A DNA stretch of 64,000 bases from Caballeronia sp. TF1N1 (GTDB lineage: Bacteria > Pseudomonadota > Gammaproteobacteria > Burkholderiales > Burkholderiaceae): NCBI RefSeq assembly GCF_022878925.1, contig NZ_CP084627.1:992001-1056000 (forward strand), given 5' to 3'. Positions 1-8,789 of this stretch are shown one piece after another. A program made the position numbers and the translations under genes. Below the pieces are notes generated by a model. That model saw only the letters and a program-made list of their open reading frames with translations. It did no database searches and had not been told where the DNA came from. Every line of letters begins with the position of its first letter. Positions within the stretch are counted from its first letter, which is position 1.

Positions 1-81
1 GGCGATCATGTCGTGGTCCAGCCGCAGAAGCAGCAGAATCAGCACGATCCGCAGACTCCGAATCAGAAGGCCGCGTCATGA
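1..81 (+). CDS. C-terminal end of an efflux-pump subunit (partial)
   Basis: Only the last 26 codons are present, ending in TGA at 79-81; the start lies outside the window. The tail reads GDHVVVQPQ followed by a Gln/Asn/Pro-rich hydrophilic end. A 'GD-x-VVV' ending is common at the C terminus of RND periplasmic adaptor (membrane fusion) proteins, and the next gene is the matching outer-membrane factor, whose ATG overlaps this stop. Adaptor identity is therefore an inference from the short tail and the context; an RND pump C terminus cannot be excluded. Confidence 0.55.
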   Translation, partial: GDHVVVQPQKQQNQHDPQTPNQKAAS

Positions 82-1541
82 GAGGCATCGTTGCCATCGG
101 CATGTTGACGATGCTCGCGGCGTGCACCGTCGGCCCCGATTACAAGCGCCCCGTCGCCGAGACGCCGCCCGACTGGCAAACCGACTCGTACTGGCGAGTC
201 GGCGAACCTTCGCACGCGCCGCTCGCGCTCGACTGGTGGACGAGCTATGACGACGCCACGCTGAACACGCTGGAGACGCAAGCACTCGCACAGAATCAGA
301 CGCTCGCGGCCGCCGTCGCGCATTACGAACAGGCCCGCGCAACGCTCGCGCAAACCTCATCGCTCGCGCTGCCCGAGGTGGATCTCGGCGCACAGGCCGA
401 CCGTCTGCGCGTTTCGAAGAATCGTCCGGTCACGAGCTACAACACGCCGGTCATGAGCACGGTTCAGAACGACATCAAGCTCGCGCCTTCCGTGAGCTAT
501 GACCTCGATCTGTTCGGACGCATTCGCCGCGAAGTGGAAGGCGCACAGGCAACGGCGGAACAATCGCGCGACGACCTCGCCAACGCGCGGCTCGTTCTCA
601 CCACGGAACTCGCGAGCAGCTATTTCTCGATGCGCGAACTCGATGCCGAGATCGACGTGCTGAATCGCTCCGTGGGGCTGCAAAAGAAAGCGCTCGATTA
701 CGTGACCTCGCAGCACGATCTGGGCGCGGTATCCGGTCTCGACGTGCTGCAACAGCAGTCGCAACTCGACTCGACACGCGTGCAGGCGCAACTGCTGCTG
801 AACCAGCGCGCGCAATACGAACACGCCATTGCGGCGCTCGTCGGCACGCCCGCGCCGCAGTTCTCCATCGCGGCGGACATCAAGGATCGTCCGGTGCCGT
901 CGATACCGCTCGGCCTGCCGAGTGACGTGCTGCAACGCCGGCCGGATGTGGCATCGGCGGAGCGTTCGATGGCGTCGGCGAATGCGCAGATCGGCGTCGC
1001 GAAGGCTGCATTCTTTCCGAGCCTGACCTTGAACGGTAACGTCGGCTGGGAGAGCACCGCGTTCTCGAGTCTCATCTCCGCGCCAAGCCTCTTGTGGACC
1101 ATCGGCACCATGGCGAGCCAGGTCGTGTTCGATGGCGGCCGGCGTTCCGCTGCCGTCGACTTCGCGAGCGAAGGCTACGTGGCGGCTGAGGCGAATTATC
1201 GTCAGACCGTTCTCGGCGCGTTCCAGCAGGTACAGGACGGTATCGTCGGGTTATCGGTGCTGGATGGCGCGGCGAAGCAATCGCATGCAGCCGTGGTCGA
1301 CTCGCAGCGTCTGCTTTCGCTTGCCAATGATCGATATTCCGGCGGCCTCGTCGCTTATCTCGACGTGATCACCGCACAGCAGCAATTGCTCACGAGCGAG
1401 CGCCAGGATGTGCAGATACGTGGCCAGCAACACACCACGTCTGTCGCGCTCGTCAAGGCGCTGGGCGGCGGATGGGACGTGCATGACGCGGCGCAGGAAC
1501 AGGGTGCATCGAATCAGAGCGTCAAGGAATCATCGCGTTGA
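78..1541 (+). CDS. RND efflux outer-membrane lipoprotein, NodT/OprM family
   Basis: 487 residues, the usual length for OprM-type outer-membrane channels. The N terminus is a lipoprotein signal with lipobox LAAC (Cys at about residue 16), followed by the family hallmark TVGPDYKRP. Two OEP repeats follow, each with long coiled-coil stretches; 'SYDLDLFGRIRREVEGA' (about 140-155) and 'GLPSDVLQRRPDV' (about 275-290) are typical NodT-family signatures. It should trimerise in the outer membrane and form the exit duct for a tripartite RND pump. The start codon overlaps the stop of the preceding subunit (ATGA), so it is translationally coupled as the last gene of that operon. The substrate is not deducible from this protein. 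Confidence 0.93.
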   Translation: MRGIVAIGMLTMLAACTVGPDYKRPVAETPPDWQTDSYWRVGEPSHAPLALDWWTSYDDATLNTLETQALAQNQTLAAAVAHYEQARATLAQTSSLALPEVDLGAQADRLRVSKNRPVTSYNTPVMSTVQNDIKLAPSVSYDLDLFGRIRREVEGAQATAEQSRDDLANARLVLTTELASSYFSMRELDAEIDVLNRSVGLQKKALDYVTSQHDLGAVSGLDVLQQQSQLDSTRVQAQLLLNQRAQYEHAIAALVGTPAPQFSIAADIKDRPVPSIPLGLPSDVLQRRPDVASAERSMASANAQIGVAKAAFFPSLTLNGNVGWESTAFSSLISAPSLLWTIGTMASQVVFDGGRRSAAVDFASEGYVAAEANYRQTVLGAFQQVQDGIVGLSVLDGAAKQSHAAVVDSQRLLSLANDRYSGGLVAYLDVITAQQQLLTSERQDVQIRGQQHTTSVALVKALGGGWDVHDAAQEQGASNQSVKESSR

Positions 1542-1641
1542 ATGGCGGTTCGATGCAAGCATGTTAGACGTGAGGATCGTATAGTAATCACCTATAACAA
1601 TAAGCAAGCGAGCGGTAAGCAAACCCCTTGAAGAGGCAGGC

Positions 1642-2355
1642 ATGAAAGTCCTGATAGTGGAAGACGAACACAAGGTAGTCGATTACCTGCGCTCCGGACT
1701 GACCGAGCAAGGTTGGGTCGTCGATGTGGCGATGGACGGCGAGGAAGGCACGCATCTGGCCATCGAATACGATTACGACGTGGTCGTGCTCGATGTCATG
1801 CTGCCGCGCCGCGATGGCTTCGCGGTGCTGAAGGCGCTGCGTCTGCAGAAGTCGACGCCGGTCATCATGCTCACGGCGCGCGATCATATCAATGACCGTG
1901 TGCGCGGTCTGCGCGAGGGCGCGGACGACTATCTCACCAAGCCTTTTTCGTTTCTCGAACTCGTCGAGCGACTGCACGCGCTCGCACGGCGCACGCGCGC
2001 GCAGGAATCCACGCTCATTTCCGTGGGCGATCTTTACGTCGATCTGATCGGCAGACGCGCCACGCGTGACGGCGTGCGCCTCGATCTCACCGCGAAGGAA
2101 TTTCAGCTGCTGAGCGTGCTCGCGCGCCGTCATGGAGATATCCTGTCGAAGACGGCCATCACCGAACTCGTCTGGGAAGTAGATTTCGAAAGTCATACCA
2201 ACGTGGTGGAAACCGCCATCAAGCGGCTGCGTGCCAAGCTCGACGGGCCGTTTCGCACCAAACTCCTGCATACCGTGCGCGGCATGGGCTACGTGCTCGA
2301 AGTGCGCGAAGCACGCGACACGCGGGAAACCAGGGAAGACGCGAGAACATCATGA
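1642..2355 (+). CDS. OmpR/PhoB-family response regulator (CusR-like)
   Basis: 237 residues. An N-terminal receiver domain begins MKVLIVEDEHK, with the phospho-acceptor Asp in 'VVVLDVMLPRRDG' (about residue 51) and the conserved Lys in 'YLTKPFS'. A C-terminal winged helix of PhoB type follows (about 130-225, with 'LTAKEFQLLSVLARR' and 'VVETAIKRLRAKLD'). This is the layout of heavy-metal/efflux regulators such as CusR and CopR. It sits 100 bp after the efflux outer-membrane gene and its stop overlaps the ATG of the sensor kinase. A role in controlling the adjacent pump is inferred from position; the signal is unknown. Confidence 0.92.
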   Translation: MKVLIVEDEHKVVDYLRSGLTEQGWVVDVAMDGEEGTHLAIEYDYDVVVLDVMLPRRDGFAVLKALRLQKSTPVIMLTARDHINDRVRGLREGADDYLTKPFSFLELVERLHALARRTRAQESTLISVGDLYVDLIGRRATRDGVRLDLTAKEFQLLSVLARRHGDILSKTAITELVWEVDFESHTNVVETAIKRLRAKLDGPFRTKLLHTVRGMGYVLEVREARDTRETREDARTS

Positions 2356-3872
2356 ACGTGCAGTGGGCCAAATCCGGCGACGGCGAACCGCGCTCGCAGC
2401 GATCCATTGCGCGGCGGCTTGCGGTCATGTTCGCGGTCGTCGCGTTGTTCGTGTTCGCGCTCGTGGGCACCGGGCTTTTTCTCGTGCTGCGTGTGCAGCT
2501 CGAACAGCATCTGCGCGACTCGCTCGACAATCGCGCGGAGATCGCACGGCTGATCGTCTCGCACGTATCGAACCCCGACAAGTGGAAGATGGCCAAGGAG
2601 AAGCTCGCGGACATCACGCCGCGTGACGGCTCCACGATGTTCGCCGTGGCCAGCAACGACGGCCTTTATAACTACGGCGCACCGCCCTTGCGCGATCAGA
2701 TCAAGCGCGTGCAGGACCATTACGGGCACTTCCAGCCCGAAGGCCGCGCGTATGAAATGCTCATGACCACGCTGACCATTCCGCCGTATATGGACCGTCC
2801 GCCGTTGCAGCTTTTCGTGGCCGTGGACTGTTCGCCGAACGTGCGGACCATGCGCGCCTTCGGGCTTGCGCTTGCCGCATTGACGGCGCTCGCCACGGTC
2901 GCCGTGTTGTTCCTAAGCTATTCGGTGGCGCGACTGGGCCTTGCGCCCTTGACGCGTCTGACACGCGACGCGCAGAACGTAAGCCCGAACAATCGCTCGC
3001 AGCGGCTCAACACGCGCTCGTTGCCCTTTGAACTCGAAGACCTCGCGAAGTCATTCAACGGCGCGCTAGAACGGCTCGATCACGCGTATGGACGGCTCGA
3101 ATCGTTCAATGCGGATGTCGCGCACGAGTTGCGCACGCCCGTCACCATTCTCATCGGCCAGACGGAAGTGGCACTCACGCGCGACCGGCCGATCGAAGAA
3201 TTGCGTCATACGTTGCAGTCGAATCTCGAAGAGTTCGAGCGCGTGCGCGCGATCATCAACGACATGCTGTTCCTCGCGCGTGCCGATCAGGGCGAACGCG
3301 CAACGGGACTCGTCGAAGTGTCGCTCGCGGCGGAAGTGAGCCGCACGCTGGAGTTTCTGGAGATACCGCTCGAAGAAGCGCAAGTGCGCGCGACGGCAAG
3401 CGGCGATGCACGCGCCTTCGTCAACACGTCGCTATTCGGCCGCGCGCTTTCCAATCTCGTGATGAACGCCATTCAGCATTGCGCGCCGGGCGCGACTATC
3501 TCGGTCAACATCGCGCGCGAGCATGGGCGCGTGCGGATCGCGGTGGCTAATCCCGGCGAGCAGATCGCGCCGCCTGTCATGGAGCATCTGTTCGATCGTT
3601 TCTATCGCGCCGAAAGCTCGCGCACCAACAGCCGGGAGAATCACGGGCTGGGACTGGCTATCGTGAAGGCCGTGGCGGAAATGCATCGCGGCACGGTATC
3701 GGCGACGAGTGCCAAGGGCATCAACACATTCGCGTTCTCGGTGGCGCGATTCGGCAATGAGCATCGGCCCATGAGCGAAGGCGGGGCATCGGCCGGGGCG
3801 CCGTTATCCGCCGAGCATGCGCAGCAGGCGCGCATTGCGATGGGCCTTTCGGAGCGGCATTCCACGGGCTGA
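2352..3872 (+). CDS. Heavy-metal-type sensor histidine kinase (CusS-like)
   Basis: 506 residues. Two membrane segments (about 20-43 and 172-197) bracket a periplasmic sensor region. A HAMP-like linker follows, then HisKA with the phosphorylatable His in 'DVAHELRTPVTIL', and HATPase_c with N box 'NLVMNAIQH' and G box 'NHGLGLAIVK'. It belongs to the CusS/IrlS type that pairs with CusR-like regulators. ATGA overlap with the upstream regulator gene shows they are co-translated. The C terminus carries about 35 extra low-complexity residues after the catalytic domain. The ligand cannot be read from sequence; metal or efflux-substrate sensing is an inference. Confidence 0.92.
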   Translation: MNVQWAKSGDGEPRSQRSIARRLAVMFAVVALFVFALVGTGLFLVLRVQLEQHLRDSLDNRAEIARLIVSHVSNPDKWKMAKEKLADITPRDGSTMFAVASNDGLYNYGAPPLRDQIKRVQDHYGHFQPEGRAYEMLMTTLTIPPYMDRPPLQLFVAVDCSPNVRTMRAFGLALAALTALATVAVLFLSYSVARLGLAPLTRLTRDAQNVSPNNRSQRLNTRSLPFELEDLAKSFNGALERLDHAYGRLESFNADVAHELRTPVTILIGQTEVALTRDRPIEELRHTLQSNLEEFERVRAIINDMLFLARADQGERATGLVEVSLAAEVSRTLEFLEIPLEEAQVRATASGDARAFVNTSLFGRALSNLVMNAIQHCAPGATISVNIAREHGRVRIAVANPGEQIAPPVMEHLFDRFYRAESSRTNSRENHGLGLAIVKAVAEMHRGTVSATSAKGINTFAFSVARFGNEHRPMSEGGASAGAPLSAEHAQQARIAMGLSERHSTG

Positions 3873-3901
3873 TTGTTCTCGCGGTGCTTTCCCGCGATGT
3901 C

Positions 3902-3948
3902 AAAAAAAAGGGTTGGCCCTTCCGATGTATCCACATCCGAGCCAACCC
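3902..3948 (-). terminator. Rho-independent terminator, leftward
   Basis: Read on the minus strand, GGGTTGGC pairs with GCCAACCC across a loop that itself contains a GATGT/ACATC mini-stem, followed immediately by eight U residues. Because the long U run is on the left, it terminates leftward transcription. The leftward nas operon already has its own terminator at about 4371-4394, so this one probably ends a separate short transcript from the 3950-4200 interval. It may also act weakly on the sensor kinase mRNA, because the right flank reads AAAAAG. Confidence 0.75.
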
Positions 3949-4063
3949 AAAAAGAAGAGACGGCTGTGAAGCACATCTCCATGCTCCAGAAACGCCACCT
4001 TGCCTGGTTGCCTCCGGAGTTCCAACGGTGTTACTGAGCGGTTTGCGACGTCGGTTTCGTCGC

Positions 4064-4095
4064 GGCAATGGCAATGGCAATGGCTATTGCAATGG
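4064..4095. repeat. Short GGCAAT tandem repeat
   Basis: Three exact tandem copies of GGCAAT (4064-4081) followed by a degenerate copy and GCAATGG. It lies in non-coding DNA inside the candidate small-RNA region. Small hexamer arrays like this can vary in copy number by slippage; no function is evident. Confidence 0.55.
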
Positions 4096-4370
4096 CGGCA
4101 AGCTTCGCTTCGTGTGCCCTATAGCGTGGAAGCGTCCGCAAGAAATTTATTCGCCATCCGAAATAACCGCGCCTTCGTTTCAATCCCTATAGCCATTCGA
4201 CGATGCCCGCTGACGCTCATTTTTGTCGATGCGCCTGTGGGAAAGGACTGTAAGGAGAATCGCGAAAGGAATTGGCGGGCGAACCAACATATGCGCTGAA
4301 ATCGCGCTGATTCATCAGATGTTTGGTTCGACAGCGCTCACAGGGCGCTTATTGTAAGACGGCATGAAGT

Positions 4371-4394
4371 AAAAGCGGGCGCCGAGGCGCCCGC
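4371..4394 (-). terminator. Terminator of the nitrate assimilation operon
   Basis: A perfect GC-rich hairpin (GCGGGCGC / GCGCCCGC arms, 4375-4394) lies 27 bases past the nasA stop. On the minus strand it is followed by UUUUACUU. This is the expected end of the leftward narK-nirB-nirD-reductase-nasA transcript. Confidence 0.85.
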
Positions 4395-4420
4395 TTCTTG
4401 CCGCAGCCGTCAATGACAAA

Positions 4421-7162
4421 TCAAACCGTGCTCAACCGAGCCATCTCCGTTTCGACGATCAGCTTCTTCAACTCCGGCACGCACGATCCGCAGTTGCCGC
4501 CGGCCTTCACGCAAGCGGTGACCTCCGCGGCCGTCTTCAGACCCTTGTCCTGAATCGCCTTGCAGATCGTATTGCGCCCGACGCCGAAGCACGAGCAGAC
4601 TGTCGGTCCTGTGTCCTCGCCCTTGCCTATCGGCTGGCCGAGCAAAAGGCTCGCGCGGTCTTCATCGTCGAGACGCTCTTTATCGAAGAGACTCGCAAGC
4701 CAAGCGCGCGCAGGCAAGTCGGGGCGCTCGGAAACGAACACGCAACTCTCGATGCGATCGTTCACCACATGCGCCGCGCGATACACGCCCGCACTTTTGT
4801 CCTCGTATTCGATCCAGTCCGCATGCGGATCGTCAATGCGAAAGAGCGCGCGCGCCCAGTCGTGATGATCGTCATGCGCGGCATCGAAACGATTGCGTCC
4901 TGCCAGTTCATGGCGCACGAAACGCGCGCCGTGCACGCGCGTCCAGTGCGTGACGGAATCGAGCGCGGGCGCGCGTCGCGAAAGCGCGAAGCCGTGCCAT
5001 GTCACGTGGAATTGCTCGATCGACACAGGCGTGTGCTTGAACTCGGGCTCGCCCGATACCGGATCGACGACCGGATTCACCACCGCGCCGACGCGCGCAT
5101 CCGAGGCAACCTGATCGTTCCAGTGGATCGGCACGAATACGCTGCCGCGCGACATGCCGCCGCCGAATTGAACGCGCGCGATCATCGAACCCCAGCGGCT
5201 CGTCACGCGCGCGAGCTCTCCTTCGCGCACGCCGTATGCAAGCGCGTCCTGCGGATGCATGTCGATGAACGATTCGCTGATATGCCCGGCGAGCTTCGCC
5301 GAACGCCCGGTGCGCGTCATCGTGTGCCATTGATCGCGCACGCGGCCCGTGTTGAGAATGAGCGGATAGTCGGCATCGGGCGCGTTGACCGGATCGCGCG
5401 GCGGCGTCGCGATGAAACGCGCGCGCCCATCGGCATGACTGAAGCGTCGTTCCTCGAAGAGTCGCGCGCTGCCGGTGTCGTCTTTCGAGCGCAGCGGCCA
5501 TTGCACGGGTTCAAGCAGGTCGTAGTCGTGCTCTCCGAGTTGCGTTAGTCCGCCGATATCGAATGCGCGATAAACGCCCGTCTCCGTGTCGTTGCGATAT
5601 GCGCTCAAACGCGCGTGTTCATCGAAAATTTCATGCGGCGCCTGGAAGTCGAAGCCCGCAAAGCCCATGCGACGCGCGACATCGCACATGATCCGCCAGT
5701 CGGCGCGCGCTTCGCCCGGGGCCGGCAGAAATGCGCGCTGCCGCGAGATACGGCGCTCCGAGTTGGTCACGGTGCCGTCCTTCTCACCCCAGCCGAGCGC
5801 GGGCAGCAACACATCGGCGCAAGCGTTGGTATCCGTATGCTCGATGATGTCCGAGCTCACCACCAGTTCGCACTTTGCAAGCGCGCGCTTCACGCGGTCG
5901 CCGTCCGGCAGACTCACGACCGGATTCGTGCCCATGATCCACACTGCTTTCACGCGGCCGGCTTCGATGGCGTCGAACAGATCGACGGCCTTCAATCCGG
6001 CGCGTTCGGGAATCGCAGGCGACGCCCAGAACGTCTGCACGATCTCGCGATGCAACGGACTATCGAGTTCGAGATGCGCCGCCAGCGTGTTGGCAAGGCC
6101 GCCCACTTCGCGCCCGCCCATCGCGTTCGGTTGTCCCGTGAAGGAAAACGGTCCCATGCCTGGCTTGCCAATGCGTCCTGTCAACAGATGACAGTTGATG
6201 ATGCTGTTGACTTTGTCCGTCCCCGCGCTCGATTGATTCACGCCTTGCGAATAAACCGTCACCACGCGTTCGGTGCGCGCAAAGAGCCGATAGAAGGTCA
6301 TCAAGTCGTGCGCGTCGAGCTTGCAGTCCTTCGCGGTCTGCGCGAGATCGGACGGTCCTGCTGCCGCGAGCGCGGCATCGAAGCCGTTGGTGTGTGCATC
6401 GACGAAAGCGGAATCGGATGCGCCATGCTCCGCCAGAAACGCGAACAGGCCGTTGAACAGCCGCACATCGCTGCCGGGCTTGAGCGGCAGATGCAGATCG
6501 GCCATCTCGCACGTTGCCGTGTGGCGCGGGTCGATCACGACGATCTTCACGTCTGGCCGCGCTTCCTTCATCTTCACGATGCGCTGAAACAGGATTGGAT
6601 GACACCATGCCGTATTCGATCCGACGAGCACGATGGTATCGGCGAGTTCGAGGTCTTCGTAATTCAGCGGCACGAGGTCTTCGCCGAACGCGCGCTTGTG
6701 TCCCGCCACCGACGACGACATGCAAAGCCGCGAGTTCGTATCGATGTTCGCGCTGCCGATATAGCCCTTCATCAGCTTGTTGGCGACGTAATAGTCTTCC
6801 GTGAGCAATTGCCCCGATACGTAGAAGGCGACCGCATCCGGACCGTGTCGGTCGATGATGCGAGCGAATCCGCTCGCCACCGTGCCGATGGCATCGCTCC
6901 AGGAGACATCGGCGAGCGCGCCGGTTTGACCGTCGCGCAGCTTCGGTTTGAGCAGACGTCCTTCGAGGCTCACCGTGTCGCCGAGTGCCGAGCCTTTCAC
7001 GCACAAGCGGCCGAAGTTGGCCGGATGCGTTTCGTCGCCAGCAATCGCCACGTCGATAGCCGTGCGCGGTGTCGCCACTACGCCGCAACCCACGCCGCAA
7101 TAAGGACAGGTCGTGCGAACGGCAGCGGCCTGAACCGGAATGATGGGGATTCTCGCGTTCAT
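4421..7162 (-). CDS. nasA: Assimilatory nitrate reductase, catalytic subunit
   Basis: 913 residues from ATG at 7162. The open frame extends further upstream but that stretch is antisense to the FAD reductase gene, and the ATG at 7162 gives the family-typical N terminus. The [4Fe-4S]-binding motif 'CPYCGVGCGV' lies at about 19-28 and introduces a molybdopterin oxidoreductase domain ('NTNSRLCMSS', 'GSNTAWCHPI', 'GTNPVVSLPD'), followed by the molydopterin-dinucleotide-binding domain. A C-terminal BFD-like [2Fe-2S] domain (CSCFGVG ... GGNCGSCVPEL) is present, as in Klebsiella NasA. It is cytoplasmic and reduces nitrate to nitrite with electrons probably from the reductase encoded immediately upstream. 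Last gene of the operon. Confidence 0.95.
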   Translation of the reverse strand: MNARIPIIPVQAAAVRTTCPYCGVGCGVVATPRTAIDVAIAGDETHPANFGRLCVKGSALGDTVSLEGRLLKPKLRDGQTGALADVSWSDAIGTVASGFARIIDRHGPDAVAFYVSGQLLTEDYYVANKLMKGYIGSANIDTNSRLCMSSSVAGHKRAFGEDLVPLNYEDLELADTIVLVGSNTAWCHPILFQRIVKMKEARPDVKIVVIDPRHTATCEMADLHLPLKPGSDVRLFNGLFAFLAEHGASDSAFVDAHTNGFDAALAAAGPSDLAQTAKDCKLDAHDLMTFYRLFARTERVVTVYSQGVNQSSAGTDKVNSIINCHLLTGRIGKPGMGPFSFTGQPNAMGGREVGGLANTLAAHLELDSPLHREIVQTFWASPAIPERAGLKAVDLFDAIEAGRVKAVWIMGTNPVVSLPDGDRVKRALAKCELVVSSDIIEHTDTNACADVLLPALGWGEKDGTVTNSERRISRQRAFLPAPGEARADWRIMCDVARRMGFAGFDFQAPHEIFDEHARLSAYRNDTETGVYRAFDIGGLTQLGEHDYDLLEPVQWPLRSKDDTGSARLFEERRFSHADGRARFIATPPRDPVNAPDADYPLILNTGRVRDQWHTMTRTGRSAKLAGHISESFIDMHPQDALAYGVREGELARVTSRWGSMIARVQFGGGMSRGSVFVPIHWNDQVASDARVGAVVNPVVDPVSGEPEFKHTPVSIEQFHVTWHGFALSRRAPALDSVTHWTRVHGARFVRHELAGRNRFDAAHDDHHDWARALFRIDDPHADWIEYEDKSAGVYRAAHVVNDRIESCVFVSERPDLPARAWLASLFDKERLDDEDRASLLLGQPIGKGEDTGPTVCSCFGVGRNTICKAIQDKGLKTAAEVTACVKAGGNCGSCVPELKKLIVETEMARLSTV

Positions 7163-7164
7163 AT

Positions 7165-8433
7165 CTATGCTTGCGCTTCGCAAAGCGTCTTGCCGAACAA
7201 CAAACGTCCGCGCAGATGCGAGACATCCGTGCGGTTCTGAATCAGCTCGAAATACCATGCGCCGTCTTTCACGTCGCCATACAGCACCGCGCCGATCACA
7301 CAGCCCGCCTGCAACACGAGACGCTTGTAGACGCCGCGACGCGGATCTCGCAACACGAGGTCTTCGGACGAATCGTCGCCGATGAAATCGCCCGCCGAGT
7401 AAAGGTCGACGCCCGTGACTTTCAGCTTGGTCGCGGTCGCGCGCTGCACATAGCGGCGATGTCCCGCGCCCGCGAGATGCGCGCCGGCCACACGCGCCTG
7501 ATCCCAGATCGGCGCCACGAGACCGAACGTAGCCGAGCGATGCTGCACGCATTCGCCCACTGCATAGACGCGCGGATCGTAAGTCTGCAAGGTGTCGTCG
7601 ACGACGATCGCGCGCTCGCAGTGCAGTCCCGCTTCCTTCGCGAGCGCGATGTTGGGACGCACGCCCGCGGTCATCACGACGAGATCGGCTTCGATCTCGC
7701 GGCCATCGGCAAAACGCACCGCCGTCACGCGTTCATCGCCCACGATCTCCGTCGTCTTCGCGGCCATCGCGAAACGCAGACCCTTGGCTTCCAGCGAACG
7801 CTTGAGCAACGTGGACGCGCTCGCATCGAGTTGACGGTCCATCAGGCTTTCGCTCGAATGCACGACCGTCACCGACATGCCCTGACGTTGCAAACCGTTG
7901 GCCGCTTCGAGACCGAGCAAGCCGCCGCCGATCACCACCGCGTGACGATGATCGCGCGATGCCGCCAGCATCTTTTCCACGTCTTGAATGTCGCGAAACG
8001 CGATCACGCCCGGAAGATCGCAACCCGGCACGGGAATGATGAAAGGCTTCGAACCCGTCGCTATCAGAAGTCGGTCGTAGCGCGCCTCGATACCGCTTGC
8101 CGAGCGCACGATGCGCCGCACGCGATCGATTCCGACCACGGCGTCGCCTGCATGCAGCGTGATGTCATTGGCTCGATACCATTCGCGCGTATTGAGGATG
8201 ATGTCGTCCACGCTTTTCTCGCCTGCAAGCACGGGCGAAAGCAGAATGCGGTTGTAGTTGCCGTAAGGCTCGGCGCCGAACACGGTGATGTCGTACAGCT
8301 CGGGCGCGATCTTCAGCAATTCCTCGACCGTGCGCATGCCCGCCATGCCGTTGCCGATCACGACGAGACGCTGACGCGCCTGCACCATCGGTACATCGGC
8401 CGCGCCAGCCGCAACCGCATATTCCGTCTTCAT
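7165..8433 (-). CDS. FAD/NAD(P)-dependent reductase subunit of assimilatory nitrate reductase
   Basis: 422 residues from ATG at 8433, whose ATGA overlaps the nirD stop. The first Rossmann motif is 'VVIGNGMAGMRTVEEL' (FAD), and a second, 'VVIGGGLLGLEAANGL', binds NAD(P)H. 'LLIATGSKPF' and 'VYAVGECVQH' are typical of the NirB N-terminal/rubredoxin-reductase family. The protein resembles the FAD half of NirB but lacks siroheme and Fe-S modules. The equivalent in Klebsiella is NasC, which passes NADH electrons to NasA. Only two bases separate its stop from the nasA start, which supports that partnership. Confidence 0.88.
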   Translation of the reverse strand: MKTEYAVAAGAADVPMVQARQRLVVIGNGMAGMRTVEELLKIAPELYDITVFGAEPYGNYNRILLSPVLAGEKSVDDIILNTREWYRANDITLHAGDAVVGIDRVRRIVRSASGIEARYDRLLIATGSKPFIIPVPGCDLPGVIAFRDIQDVEKMLAASRDHRHAVVIGGGLLGLEAANGLQRQGMSVTVVHSSESLMDRQLDASASTLLKRSLEAKGLRFAMAAKTTEIVGDERVTAVRFADGREIEADLVVMTAGVRPNIALAKEAGLHCERAIVVDDTLQTYDPRVYAVGECVQHRSATFGLVAPIWDQARVAGAHLAGAGHRRYVQRATATKLKVTGVDLYSAGDFIGDDSSEDLVLRDPRRGVYKRLVLQAGCVIGAVLYGDVKDGAWYFELIQNRTDVSHLRGRLLFGKTLCEAQA

Positions 8434-8774
8434 GCGGCAATCCACACTTTGCCGCCCGCCACGCGTGCGCGATACGCGGTCACGGAGCGCTCCGGCGCTT
8501 CGAGGCATTCGCCGGTACGCAGATCGAAGTGCTGCTTGTAGATCGGCGATGCCACGACAATGCGCTCGCCCAAGCTGCCGACGATACCGCGCGAGAGCAC
8601 CGCCGCCTGCGAATGCGGATCGAAGTTGTCGATGGCGAAGACGCTCTGCTCGTCGCCCGCCACATGAAACACGGCCACCTGCGCGCCCTTGAAAAGCGCA
8701 CAGACGCCGGTGTCGGGCACGATGTCATCGAGTGCGCAGATCTCGGTCCAGTCCTGTTCAATGCGGTCATTCAT
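8430..8774 (-). CDS. nirD: Nitrite reductase small subunit NirD
   Basis: 114 residues with a Rieske-like fold: 'ICALDDIVPDTGVCALFKG', 'VFAIDNFDPHSQAAVLSRGIVG' and 'VVASPIYKQHFDLRTGECLE'. As in other NirD proteins, the Rieske Cys/His ligands for [2Fe-2S] are not all kept, so it is presumed structural or accessory to NirB in the NADH-dependent reduction of nitrite to ammonium. It starts 15 bases after nirB and overlaps the next reductase gene. Confidence 0.94.
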   Translation of the reverse strand: MNDRIEQDWTEICALDDIVPDTGVCALFKGAQVAVFHVAGDEQSVFAIDNFDPHSQAAVLSRGIVGSLGERIVVASPIYKQHFDLRTGECLEAPERSVTAYRARVAGGKVWIAA

Positions 8775-8789
8775 GGTGGTCTCCAGCGC

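Larger units (their letters stand above)
3902..4100 (-). ncRNA. Candidate small RNA ending at the 3902-3948 terminator
   Basis: About 500 bases between two converging operons contain no convincing protein. The minus strand ends in a strong intrinsic terminator, which implies a transcript starting somewhere around 4050-4200. The body includes inverted segments such as GGAACTCCGGAG. No promoter can be assigned with confidence, and I do not recognise a known RNA family. The right boundary is arbitrary. Confidence 0.3.

Noticed and set aside
4000..4299. 99-codon rightward frame in the gap before nasA
   Set aside because: It crosses the GGCAAT repeat, has no Shine-Dalgarno and no domain; codon use is unlike neighbouring genes.
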